Shown here one piece after another: positions 1 through 10,082 of a DNA stretch of 64,000 nucleotides. A model generated the notes under the pieces. That model ran no database searches. It was not told the origin of the DNA and saw only the letters and a list, made by a program, of their open reading frames with translations. The position numbers and the translations under genes are program-made. The stretch spans positions 1,428 to 65,427 of the forward strand of contig NW_001914878.1 in assembly GCF_000208925.1 (NCBI RefSeq), read 5' to 3'. The stretch is from Entamoeba histolytica HM-1:IMSS. Its lineage: Eukaryota; Evosea; Mastigamoebida; Endamoebidae. Every line of letters begins with the position of its first letter. Positions within the stretch are counted from its first letter, which is position 1.

Positions 1-822
1 ATTTTCATTTTATTTAATAAATGAAATATAAATAATAAATGAATGAATAATAATTTAATATATGAAATAATAAAAAGAAAAGAAAGATAAATAATAAAGA
101 AATATGATGTATTTAATATATAATATAATTTATTATCAAATATAATAATATCAAATGATGATTTATTTTTATTTCAAAATATTTTGCATCAATAAAAATG
201 TTGCTAAATATTTTGCATCATTAAATTTTGCGCTTTTTTTATTGCGCTTTTTTTATTTGTTTCAATAAAATTTGCATCCTTTATTTTTTTTCATTCTTTT
301 CTTCTTTTATCATCTCTTTTGTTTTATTACACTTTATCTTCTTTCTTTTTATATTCTCTCCTTTCTACTTTTATTCTTTCTTCATCATATCAAACTTCTT
401 ACTTTCTTTTTATTCTTTTATATCATTCATTCTCTTCTTTTTCAATTATTTGCTTTTTTCGTTGTCATTTTCTTCTATCATCAGTTATCATTGTTTTATT
501 ATGAAAGTATTGACATAGTGATATAACTCTTTATTATTATAAAGTCTTCAATGTTTTGTGATTATTTTATTTTTTATATTCTTCTTCTATCATTTTATTA
601 TCTTCTTTAATCTTTTCTTTTTATTGTATAATATTCTCCATTTTGTATATCTATTTCATTCTTTTATTCTACAATACATTCTGCTTTTTTAATTATTCAT
701 ATATCTTTTATAGTTGTATTTCATTTTCTTATAACCCTTTATCTGATTCTTATAGCCATCATAATTTCTATGATTTTAACTAACTTGTGATGTTTTATTT
801 ATCTTAGGATTTAATCTCAAAT
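1..822. other. AT-rich stretch without a gene
   Basis: No convincing gene. From about 228 to 760 the plus strand is strongly pyrimidine-rich (T/C), so open frames here give low-complexity F/S/L/I peptides and are not credible proteins. Short direct repeats are present near 177-256 (listed separately). The stretch ends at the first copy of the 331-bp inverted repeat. Confidence 0.6.
177..256. repeat. Short direct repeats in AT-rich DNA
   Basis: The 15-mer AAATATTTTGCATCA occurs at 177-191 and again at 206-220. The 14-mer TGCGCTTTTTTTAT is duplicated in perfect tandem at 229-242 and 243-256. No function is evident; this looks like replication-slippage duplication. Confidence 0.6.
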
Positions 823-1153
823 TTAAATAGAAATAAATGAAATAAAGTGTATATTCAATAAAAAATAATTAAAAATATTCATAAGAAGTTAATATACAAT
901 GAACAAATTGGAATAATGAAAGTATTACAATTAGAAATATATTCAATAAACATTATTATTAAAAAACATGAAATATCTAATATTTTAAACATTCGAATCT
1001 GACAATCCTTAAAAGAAGAACCTTCTAATGTGAATATGTTTTAAATGAGTTATATAATAGAAACAAATGATATTAAATTCACACAAATAATCATTTCATA
1101 TTACTCATAAAATCCAATTGTGGAATATCTTTTAATTGATATTTTTTATTTAT
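823..1153 (+). repeat. 331-bp dispersed repeat, copy 1 (inverted relative to copy 2)
   Basis: Compared line by line, this segment is the reverse complement of 39692-40022, with 330 of 331 positions matching. The single difference is in the CCAATTGTGG / CCACAATCGG region. Similarity stops abruptly at both ends. It has no open reading frame, no poly-A tail and no obvious terminal inverted repeats. It lies just downstream of the OSTC gene stop codon. It could be a non-autonomous mobile element, an Entamoeba repeat element or a recent segmental duplication. Confidence 0.95.
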
Positions 1154-1208
1154 ATTCTTAAAGCAAATAACAAAAATACAAAGAAAAATCGTTTAAAAAA
1201 ATATTCAT

Positions 1209-1586
1209 TTAAAATCCAAATTTTGTTTTTGCAAAGAAATAAATCATTAACAATCCAAAAGATGTAGCAACTACACCACCCACTGCAAATAAAGGCTTTT
1301 TTCTATCAGCCTCTGTCATTGATATTGACTTATCAACTATAACCATTCCACCAGCAATCATAACGAAAAATATAGATGCACAGATTCCCTCAACAACATA
1401 TTGCCCGTTGTGTCTTCCTTTCATGATAGTTTCAGGTTTAATATTTCCATATTTATCAATAACACTTCCTGTTCCAGGAGGTTCAATAATAATATCATAG
1501 AATATTCCTGCCATAATAATGGCATAAGAAACTAATATGAATGAAAAAATATTCTTTTGAAAGAATCTTGTTATTGTTGAAGCCAT
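1209..1586 (-). CDS. OSTC: Oligosaccharyltransferase complex subunit OSTC (DC2 family)
   Basis: The 125-residue membrane protein matches the OSTC/DC2 family of the oligosaccharyltransferase complex, which transfers N-glycans to nascent proteins in the ER. The recognisable core runs through GIFYDIIIEPPGTGS and NGQYVVEGICAS to MVIVDKS, which parallels the human IYDVIVEPP, NGQYIMEG and ILDRS blocks. Three hydrophobic helices are visible, at about residues 13-32, 68-86 and 100-118. Human OSTC is about 149 residues, and the difference lies at the N-terminus. No intron is seen. The gene ends 56 bp from repeat copy 1. The identification is by motif recognition and I consider it secure. Confidence 0.88.
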   Translation of the reverse strand: MASTITRFFQKNIFSFILVSYAIIMAGIFYDIIIEPPGTGSVIDKYGNIKPETIMKGRHNGQYVVEGICASIFFVMIAGGMVIVDKSISMTEADRKKPLFAVGGVVATSFGLLMIYFFAKTKFGF

Positions 1587-2017
1587 TCTTTTTTTTATTT
1601 TTTAATTTTTTTAGATTTCTTTTAATTTTTCCTTTATTTTTTGATATTTATAAATTTTTATAAGATTAAGTTTCCAAAACATCAAACTTTTCTTGAACAA
1701 AACTGAAAATAAGAAGTTTTAAATTTACTTTAAGGAATAAAAAAAAATAATAAGAAAAGATGATGACAATAATAAATCCATTAATAACTATTAGTAATCA
1801 CAAAAAACCGAAATAAAAAGAAGAAAGCTATTAATTCCAAGAATGAGTTTCAAATAAAATACATAACAATCATAGAAGACATGATACTCAAGGTAAGAGA
1901 AAAGGGTTATACCAATTTTAGTCCAAGTTAGTCAAAAGTTAAAGAGATTAATAATGATTACGTGGTACAGTTAATTGAACTTCTATTTCCTTTATCAAAT
2001 TAATAATCATAAATCAT
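1587..2017. other. Intergenic, divergent promoter region
   Basis: No gene is seen. This is the shared upstream region of OSTC (minus) and the small plus-strand gene at 2018. A TTGAACTT motif near 1974-1981, about 40 bp before the downstream ATG, resembles the Entamoeba GAAC promoter element. Confidence 0.5.
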
Positions 2018-2449
2018 ATGTCTAGACTATATAAAAGCTCATTAGCTAAGTTCTTAGCAAAAATTCATCAACTACCAATTACTAATTGTGAGAGTATGAC
2101 TGTTCCATCATCTCCATTGAGAAAAAAAACAAAGGAGCTGTTAAAAGAAACTTTTAGTGTTGATGAAATTAATGAATTAATGGAAATGGTTAAATTTTCT
2201 CATCAACCAAAACGTTTATTAGATGAAATGGAAATAGAAAAAATAAAAGAAGCCAGAAAGATTTCAAAAGAAGATAAGTTGGGATGTAAAGTTCAGTCTT
2301 CTCATTGTAATTTGTTTAATGAAGATATCTCAAAACAAGAAAAACATTGTGTCAGAAGTTCTTTAAAATGTAAACAAAAAGATTTACTTAAAAGTTCAAT
2401 AACAGAAATAAAGAAGACAAAAGAAAGTGCTCCTCATGTTCACCATTAA
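2018..2449 (+). CDS. Hypothetical protein, charged, 143 aa
   Basis: I do not recognise a family. The protein has no signal peptide or membrane segment. It is rich in Lys, Glu and Ser. The middle (about 35-85) is predicted mostly helical, with an SPLRKKTKELLKE stretch, and the C-terminus ends in His-rich PHVHH. The ATG is the first in an uninterrupted frame, and base composition is clearly richer in G/C than the flanks, which supports coding. It lies about 120 bp upstream of the damaged kinase gene in the same direction. Confidence 0.6.
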   Translation: MSRLYKSSLAKFLAKIHQLPITNCESMTVPSSPLRKKTKELLKETFSVDEINELMEMVKFSHQPKRLLDEMEIEKIKEARKISKEDKLGCKVQSSHCNLFNEDISKQEKHCVRSSLKCKQKDLLKSSITEIKKTKESAPHVHH

Positions 2450-2567
2450 TAAATAATAATAGATAATATCTTAACTTGTTTGTAAGTTAGTTTCTCTATG
2501 AATTTCTATCATTTTCTTTTTATTAAAAATATAAATTTTTAAACTTAAAATATTTTTTTGTATTTAC

Positions 2568-4352
2568 ATGCATCAAAATTCTTCATTTACTGATAGATTA
2601 ATTATCATTCAAACTAAAACAACAAAAATACAAAAGATTGCGTTTCAACCAAAACAAATACAATTCCCTTCATTTTCTATAATTAAAAGTGAAATAAAAA
2701 ATAATATAACTTCTTTTTTATATGGTTTGTTATTGGATAGAGTAATTCTTTTTAAAAAAAAAAGAGCATAAAAGCTTACTTATAGAAATTCCATTAGATG
2801 GTTTTGGTAATAAACAACGAAGAGTTATTAAAATATTTAGAGAATTAATAGAGTTAAAAGAGTTTCATAGAATATTATTTTCTAAATTCCCATTATTATC
2901 AAAAACTTTACAAATGTTTCAAGAAATGTTTGTATGTATTCAAAACAATAATACTTATACAATAACTGATTCTTTCACAACAAAGAATTTAGTCTTATTA
3001 CTTATTTGTGATGGTTATGATTGTGAAGAATTTTTTACTTTATTTAATAAACCAATTAATTATGATTTGACTCAATACTTTGGAAGTGATTTGGCTCGTT
3101 TAACTCAAGAATATTTTAGTTTTCAATTGGAACCTCATTTACCATTTTTCTTCAAATATCCAATTCTTTTTGAACCTCATTCATTTGTATTAGAAAAAGA
3201 TTTATCTTCTCCTATCAAACAAGTACTTTTTTCTCCTCTTTCATTTGTTCTACCATTATTAAAAGATGCTTCTGTTTTTAGACAATATATTCCGTCTAAT
3301 TTTCAATATAATTATTCAAAAATAACAGAAAGTGTTATTGGATATTCATTCGGTGAACTTCTAGTAAAGTTAAAATCAAATCATCCAAGAAGGACAAATC
3401 AAACACTTAATACTTTAATTGATAAATTGGCTCAACAACTTAAAAACATTAAAAAACCTATCGTATGTTATTTGCATAATAAATTCTTTATTGAATGTTA
3501 TAATTATAAAGATATTATTCCAATTGATCTTTCAAAACTTGGGATATATCCTGAAATGGAAATAAAAGGGAGTGGGTCAGTAGGAATAGTATATCGTTCG
3601 AAGTGTGGTAAATATGCAATAAAAAGATGTAACTCACAAAGACTTGCATCAACATTGAGAGAGGTTAGAGTCTTAAGAATGTTAAACCATCTAAATATAC
3701 TTAAGTTTATAGCATATTCACCAAATACTATAGTTACTGAATGGTGTTATTATGGTACATTGGATAATTTTATTAAACAAAAAAATTTTAGTCATCATCT
3801 TTTGCCACTACCATATTTCTTTCATTTAGTTTCTCAATTTAACAATGGAATGAATTATTTATTAAAAGACGTTCAATTAGTTCATAGAGACATAAAATAC
3901 CAAAACATCCTCATTACTGTTGACCCAAACTCAAGTGAACCAGAACCAATGAACCTTTTACTCAAAATTGCTGATTTTAATACCTCACGAGAAATTAGTG
4001 ATATAATGAAAACTCAATTGGGAACAGAAGGTATGATGGCTCCAGAAATAAAAATGGATCTTTTTATACTTCTAAAGCAGAAATAGTTCCTATTGGGTTA
4101 TTTCTTCATTTTCTCCTATCTGGTGTTTCTCATCCTAAACCAAATTTGAAAATAGGGTCTGAAACTATTTATGAAGTTTCATTTTGTGAAGTAACACGTA
4201 GAATTAATCCATATTTATATGATGCTATGTATGAACTTATTTCTATGATGGTTGTCAGTAGATTAGATAAGAGAATTGATTGGGAAGAATATTTACTTAG
4301 ATATTCTATGATTCATAATAGTTTTACAAATGAAAATATGAATAATGAATAA
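2568..4352 (+). pseudogene. Protein kinase gene with two single-base frameshifts
   Basis: Three open segments (2568-2771, about 2746-4086 and about 4060-4352) read as one kinase of roughly 590 residues. The first break is at an A10 run (2754-2763), where one A is extra. The second is at the A5 run before TGGATC (about 4050), where one A is missing. The middle segment carries a GSGSVG glycine loop, a YAIK lysine, HRDIKYQN and an APE motif, all expected of an active kinase. The Mg-binding DFG is DFN. The last segment continues the C-lobe through a SKAEIVPIG-like region to its end. No intron signals explain the gaps. It could be a decaying pseudogene, or sequence errors in homopolymers within a functional gene. 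Confidence 0.75.
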
Positions 4353-5924
4353 TTAAACAAATGACTTTGTGTTAATTACCAAATACCATCCTTTAGTTGT
4401 ACTAAAGAAGTGTTATTTTTCTTGAAGAAAAATAATTATTTTTTTGTTTCATTGATTTTCAATCCTTCTTTTTCTTGGATGAAAAAAAAAACAATCCTCT
4501 CCTTATAATAGAAGTAAACATTATATTTTACCAATTTATCATATTGTTTGTTAAATTGAATATATATGTCATTAATAATTTATAAATATACTAAAAACTA
4601 TGATAGTTCTAATGAATCTTTTTAAGTATATCAATAATTAATAAAAATAATTAAAATAATACAATGAAAATATATGATTTGATAAACGATATTTAATATT
4701 AATGTTTTGAATTTAAATAAAGAAATATAATTTTTGTTCTAAAAATATGAAATAATAAGAGTAATATAATTTTTTGTTTAGTTGTGAATAATAAAAACCT
4801 GTATAAAATACACTTTAGTGCCATTTCACAATCAATGCATTTTAATATAATTTTGACTATATCTAATAACTCTATAAACAAAGGTTAATAAAAGAACAAA
4901 TGTAACAAACTTAAACTCTAATTAAAAGAAGTTATTCAAATATATGTATTAATTATTGATCAAAACATAAGTCAAATTAAATGTTATACGCACGAGAAAA
5001 AGAATAATTTTCATATTAATTAAAAAAAATATATGAACTTATATTGAGTTGAAAAAAATAGAGCTAATTATGCTATTAACACAACCAACTAATTAATCAA
5101 ATAAACAAATTGAATTAATAAAAAATTATAATAATTGAAGGTTTGAAAAATAAAAAAAGATGTATATGACAGATATATTTATCATTAGAATTATAAACAT
5201 TGGTAAGTATTAAATTGAAAAAAAGTAATTTAACAGGGAATATTCAAATCAATTATTTGTCTAATTATTCCAACATTGTTTTTTTCTATTTTTTGGAACA
5301 ATGCTATTTATAATAGCATTTGTAATTATTGTATTTATGAAAATAACGTCAGGATATTTTTGTTGTAGAAATTTTATCGAAGAATAAAAACTACCTTATA
5401 TTCAATCCATAATTTTTTTTATTTAATGTCATAACATTTCTGTAATTGTTTCATTCATTCTGTAGGTTGTTAAAGATGGTATGACTATTATTGGTCTAAC
5501 AAGAAATAAAATAAAATAATTATATTTTAGAATAAAAAGTAAAATGAAATACCATTTAGAAAAAATGTATAGACTCTGTTGTTGTAAAAATCTTAAATTT
5601 ATAATTATTTTGAACAATACTGATGATATGATGAGGCAAAGGAGAAAAAAACTATTTTTAGTCAAGAACTTCAAAAAATGAATAGGAAAATTTATGTGGA
5701 CGAATTAAAATACGGTATGGATTTCCATAACTAATTAAATTTATAAAGAAGATATAATAAAAATAGATTTATCAGCAAGGGCAACTTAAAATAAAGTATC
5801 CAGAACTAAGAAAAAAAAGAATCAGGAATAATTTAAATATTATAAAAGTTCTAGAAAATGACTTAAAACAAAAAAAAAGAAAAGATTGAAAAAAGAACGA
5901 ACAACTGGAAATGAATACTACCCC
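4353..5924. other. 1.6-kb gene-free AT-rich region
   Basis: Only short, low-complexity minus-strand frames exist here (4699-4881, 5429-5674), and neither looks like protein. A weak inverted pair, TTCCAACATTG...TTTTTTGGAACAATG, lies around 5268-5314. No promoter other than that of the downstream GTPase-like gene is expected, and I see no RNA gene. Confidence 0.55.
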
Positions 5925-6600
5925 ATGGACAGTGAGTTTGACGATTACGATGAATCATTAGTAGAAATTAAAATAATCTTTATTGGAATTGATAAAAACC
6001 CACCACAAAAATTAGTTGATTTATATATTCAATCAATTGTAAGCGCTCCTACTACATCAGCTGCTGATGGTGATGATATTAAACCTTGTATTACTGATGT
6101 TAAAGGTGTTCAAACCAAATTAACACTTACATGTTCTGGTTTGTATATTTTTTGTTTTTAAATGTAAAGTGTTTTAATTTACATCTATATTGAACGTTTG
6201 TAATAACAAACTGATAGACGGAAAAGACAAATATCGTTCATTGACAACAACATATTTTAAAAACGCAAGTAAAGTGTTTTTAACATATAGCTTAACAAAT
6301 GGTGATTCTGTTAGAACATTACAAAGTTGGTTAAAAGAAATTCAAAGATATTGTGATCCTGATGTAGATGTAGGAATTTTAGGATTTGGTGTTGAAAGTG
6401 AAGAGAACAAAGAAATTTTCAATTCAGGTAAATCTTTTGCAGATGAAAATCGATTTGACCATTATTTAGTTAATTTAAATGATAAAGATAATGCAATTCA
6501 ATTTTTAAAAACAATGATAGAAAAACATGTACCAATAGAACAAAAAACTGAACAAACACCATTTCCAGAGAAAAAGTCTGGATGTTGTGTTCTATTATGA
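5925..6600 (+). CDS. Rab/Ras-like pseudo-GTPase with C-terminal CaaX box
   Basis: Two exons (5925-6138, 6218-6600) are joined across a 79-bp GTTTGT...TAG intron and give 198 residues. The ATG at 5925 is chosen because the longer frame starts only with TTG. The fold resembles Rab: a beta strand IKIIFIGID, then SDGKDKYRSLTTTYFKNAS matching the DTAGQERYRSL switch II region, and a Rab-like SLQSW...EI-type helix. However, the P-loop GxxxxGKS/T is replaced by GIDKNPPQ, NKxD is missing and no SAK is seen, so GTP binding is unlikely. The C-terminus KKSGCCVLL is a geranylgeranylation-type CaaX box. It is probably a membrane-anchored effector-like or regulatory pseudo-GTPase; the cargo is unknown. Confidence 0.72.
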
Positions 6601-6768
6601 TTGTAATGATTTTAATGTAATGGATGTTTATGAATTTTTTGGTTCTTATTATGTCTTTTTTTTTGTTTTCTTTATTTTCTTTTCGGTTATTATCAAAAAA
6701 AAAAAATCTTTTTTTTAAAAGAGAACTTGGAATCATTAAAAAATCTTTTCTTTTTTTATATTAGTGTA

Positions 6769-8418
6769 ATGACTGAAACAGAACTAAATCAACAAAATAT
6801 TCATGACCTTCAACAATTGTGCCAACAACTACTCTTTCAGTTAAATGATTCTGATAATGAAAAATTGAAAACTAAAATAGAAATGCAATCAGCATTAAAA
6901 GAATTAAATGAAGAAAATGAACAACTAAAAACACAAATATTGGTTCTCAATCAAAAAAGGTTTGATTTAGAACATTCACTTCATGTAAATGAATCAGAAA
7001 AAATAGAAATTCAAAAACAATTTGAAAAAGAGGTTGAAGTACTTAATGAAAAAGTAAAGAAAGTCAAAGAGAAAAAGAAAGCTATTAATAAAACTGTTAA
7101 TGACTTACAAAATAAAATCAACTTTAATAAAATTCAAAGTATCTCTTTAAATGAAACATTAAAAAGTCAAATAAGTAAAAGTGTTAAATTTGAAAAACAA
7201 ATTAATGAATTAATGAATCAAATTACATATATAAAAAACAGTTTTAAGTATATAAATGAAATTATAAATGATAAAGAGTTATTTGAAAATAATCAAAATG
7301 ATTTTCAATTAATTAATGATAATGAATTAAAAGGATTAATATTACAAACTTTTCATATGGTTCAAAAACAAGTTAATGATTTAAAAATGTCAGAGTCTAA
7401 AACTATTCTATTTCAACAAGAAAATGAACAATTAAAGAATTTAATAGAACAAAAAAATACTAAACTTGAAGAGTTAAAAAAATGTAAAAAAGAATTTATT
7501 GAAGAAAATACTTATTTAAAAGGAGAAAATAAAGAATTAAATGGTATTATTAAAGAACAACAAAAACAAATTGAAAGTCTTAAAAAAGAAAACATATGTA
7601 TAAAATATGAAAATGAAATCAAAGAAGAAAAAGAACAAATAAATAAATATGATGAAATGAGTTTTAACATTAATTTAACAAGAATTGAAAAAAAATTTAA
7701 TTGTAAAGTTGGTTATTTAAATGGTGGTATTATTTTTGATAATTATCATATCTTTAAATTTAAATCAATTCAAAAAGATGAACATATTTGTATTATTAAT
7801 GAAGGATTTCCTGTTAAAATTCATTTATGTGAAAATAAAGAACAAATTATTATTCCTTTTGAAGATAATGATAAACAATTAAAATTAAAAGGAGGAAATG
7901 AAGTTATTATTGGGTTTAATGATGAAATTATAAATATTGGTAAAGAATGTAGCCTAACCTTTATAGACTATTCTCCATTTTGTAGAATACATATGTTTGA
8001 TGGTATTATTGATTCAAAAAATAGTATTTTTCAACATGAATGTTTTGTTACAGTTTTTGATAAAAAGAAATCTGTTGAACCATTAATGATTGGAGGTCAT
8101 GTTATTCAACCAGGAAAAGATTTACTTGAAATTATTAATATTAATTCTATTTCTAAACCATTAATTGTATTAACTGTAGAGTCAATAGAAACTCCAACAA
8201 AATCAATGGATGCTTATTCAATGCAAACTGTTTTTAAACCTAAAATAAAAGAAGGAGAATATTTTTATATTGACTCAACACTAACATATACTTCAGAAGG
8301 TATTCCTTATATGTTTCCAATTCCTTATAAAGATGAATCTTCATATTTAATATATTTTATAAGACCAGGATATTCAAATGATTATATAACAATACAAGTA
8401 ATTGAACAAATTGATTAA
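6769..8418 (+). CDS. Coiled-coil protein with C-terminal globular domain, 549 aa
   Basis: Start placed at the ATG (6769), because the open frame upstream begins at TTG. Residues about 1-300 form long Glu/Lys/Gln/Asn-rich heptads typical of a coiled coil. Residues about 310-549 are a globular, beta-strand-rich region with many Ile/Phe/Gly and patterns such as GGHVIQPGKDLL. There is no signal peptide or membrane segment, so a cytosolic scaffold or tether is plausible. I do not recognise the C-terminal domain and assign no function. It lies 168 bp after the pseudo-GTPase and 69 bp before thioredoxin, on the same strand. Confidence 0.75.
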   Translation: MTETELNQQNIHDLQQLCQQLLFQLNDSDNEKLKTKIEMQSALKELNEENEQLKTQILVLNQKRFDLEHSLHVNESEKIEIQKQFEKEVEVLNEKVKKVKEKKKAINKTVNDLQNKINFNKIQSISLNETLKSQISKSVKFEKQINELMNQITYIKNSFKYINEIINDKELFENNQNDFQLINDNELKGLILQTFHMVQKQVNDLKMSESKTILFQQENEQLKNLIEQKNTKLEELKKCKKEFIEENTYLKGENKELNGIIKEQQKQIESLKKENICIKYENEIKEEKEQINKYDEMSFNINLTRIEKKFNCKVGYLNGGIIFDNYHIFKFKSIQKDEHICIINEGFPVKIHLCENKEQIIIPFEDNDKQLKLKGGNEVIIGFNDEIINIGKECSLTFIDYSPFCRIHMFDGIIDSKNSIFQHECFVTVFDKKKSVEPLMIGGHVIQPGKDLLEIININSISKPLIVLTVESIETPTKSMDAYSMQTVFKPKIKEGEYFYIDSTLTYTSEGIPYMFPIPYKDESSYLIYFIRPGYSNDYITIQVIEQID

Positions 8419-8487
8419 ATTTTAATTTATTTATTATTTTTTTCTTTTGAGTCTAATATCTTTTTAATTTATTTGATTCTTCTTCTT

Positions 8488-8832
8488 ATGTCAAACTCAG
8501 TTCATTACTTTTTAAGGATAAAACCTTACACCGAAATATCTTCTTTATCAGAATTTAATTCAATTATTAAAACAAATTCTCGTGTGGTTGTTGATTTCTA
8601 TGTAACTTGGTGTGGTCCTTGTAAAATGATTAGCCCAATCTTTATTGAACTTGCACAAGACTATCCCCTTATTAAATGCATCAAAGTAAATGTAGATGCT
8701 GCTCCTGAAATAGCAAGACAATGTAATATTCGTTCAATGCCAACTTTTAGATTTTATAGACAAGGAGGGTTGGTAAAAGAATTTACTGGAGCTAATCCAT
8801 CTCATTTAAAATATGAATTTTCCCATCTCTAA
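8488..8832 (+). CDS. Thioredoxin
   Basis: The 114-residue single-domain thioredoxin carries the redox-active WCGPCK motif at about residues 43-48 and the cis-proline loop SMPTF at about 87-91. The VDFYVTWCGPC strand-helix pattern is standard. It is a cytosolic dithiol-disulfide oxidoreductase, reduced by thioredoxin reductase and used by peroxiredoxin and other partners. The ATG at 8488 is preferred to an upstream TTG. A short N-terminal extension of about 10 residues precedes the fold and is not a convincing signal peptide. Length is normal for the family. Confidence 0.92.
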   Translation: MSNSVHYFLRIKPYTEISSLSEFNSIIKTNSRVVVDFYVTWCGPCKMISPIFIELAQDYPLIKCIKVNVDAAPEIARQCNIRSMPTFRFYRQGGLVKEFTGANPSHLKYEFSHL

Positions 8833-9196
8833 TAATAACATTTTTTTTATTATACTTGTGTTATTGAAATATTTTTTTTTTCTAAAATAAACTTCAATTT
8901 GAAAATAAAGAATCAAAATTAAAGAATAAAGAAAAAATAATCGAGTTTTTCCATCTTTAAAAATTAAAGCCAATCAATCAAATCTTCTATCCTTCTTTTC
9001 AAAAAAATATTTTAGTTCTTCTTTAATGTTAGTACAACTAGTAGAATAAAAATATTAACAATAACTTAAAATAACTGAAGTTAATAACATTTTTATTAAT
9101 TACTATAAAAGAAATTTGTTATGAGATAAAAAGAAAAAATAAAAAGAATAAAAAAAAATAGTTCTGTGAACTAAAAAAATAGAAACAAAATAGGTA
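8833..9196. other. Intergenic, promoter of p24 gene
   Basis: No gene is seen. A TGTGAACTAAAAAAAT block at 9165-9180 (GAACT at 9168-9172) lies 25 bp before the p24 ATG and resembles the Entamoeba GAAC plus A-rich initiator arrangement. Confidence 0.5.
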
Positions 9197-9838
9197 ATGA
9201 GTATCATTAGTCTTATATTATTAGTCACATTAACCCGTGCTTTTACCACTGAAATTGCTGGAGGAAAAATGGAATGTTTTATGGAGAAAATAGAAAAAGG
9301 AACACATATTGCAATTTATTATCAAGTTATTGAAGGAGGAAATAACGATATTAATTTTGTTATGTATAATCCAAATGGACAAATATTTGTTGAAGAAAAA
9401 AGACAATCAAGTGGAATGGTAGATAAAGATGCATTATATTCTGGTGAACATAAAATCTGTTTAGATAATAGTTATGCATCATTCAGTACAACTAAAACAG
9501 TTGCTTTGTTTATGGATTTTTCTTCACAAGATACTATTGCAAATCAAGAACAAGCTGATAAAGTTGAAAATTTAGCCAATGAATTAAATCATCTTCTTAC
9601 ACATGCTAGAATTGAAGTTGTTATGTTACAATTAAAGTCACAAATTCATCAAGAGAGTTTGTTTTTATTTTAACCTAACATATTTACTCTATTGATAATA
9701 CTTATATAATTAGTGCTTCAACAAGCCTATTCATGGAGTTCATATCTTTTTGTTCTTCAAGCTATTTTAATTTTGGGAATGTCTCTTGTTCAAACATACT
9801 TCATTAAGAAATACTTTGAAGTAAAAAGAACCATTTAA
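9197..9838 (+). CDS. p24/emp24 (TMED) family cargo receptor
   Basis: Exon 1 (9197-9656) and exon 2 (9714-9838) join across a 57-bp GTTTGT...TAG intron to give 194 residues. It has a signal peptide (about 1-16), then a GOLD-type beta domain with the expected pair of cysteines (ECFMEKI near residue 26 and KICLDNSYAS near 97), a helical linker, and an exon-2-encoded transmembrane helix. The tail is YFIKKYFEVKRTI, with aromatic and dibasic residues like those that bind COPII and COPI coats. The family cycles between ER and Golgi and selects cargo such as GPI-anchored proteins. Splicing restores the membrane anchor, so the joined model is strongly supported. Confidence 0.9.
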
Positions 9839-10082
9839 TTTAATTTCCTTATATCATCTTGTTATTCTATTAGTTCAATTCAATAATATTTTACTCTCTT
9901 TAATAAATTGTTATATATATCGTAAATTAAAAAATGAATTTTTTTGTTAAAAAATATTAGAATAGAATCATTTTCAAGAAGACTCTTTTGTTTACATAGA
10001 AGAGAAAGGAACTTTATAATGAAGTCCATTATATTCTTAAGGGTTTACAACAAAACCACAAAGATCTATAAAAGAAGAGTGT

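Noticed and set aside
228..518. Three overlapping plus-strand open frames in T/C-rich DNA
   Set aside because: Translations are low-complexity F/S/L/I strings produced by pyrimidine-rich sequence, and two do not follow a credible promoter; no protein feature is seen.
823..1153. Repeat as a LINE or SINE of the known Entamoeba type
   Set aside because: No reverse transcriptase frame, no 3' short tandem or poly-A tail and no recognised SINE sequence seen; only a dispersed repeat can be claimed.
4699..5674. Minus-strand frames at 4699-4881 and 5429-5674
   Set aside because: Hydrophobic AT-driven composition, no family, no neighbouring exon that would splice to them; treated as chance.
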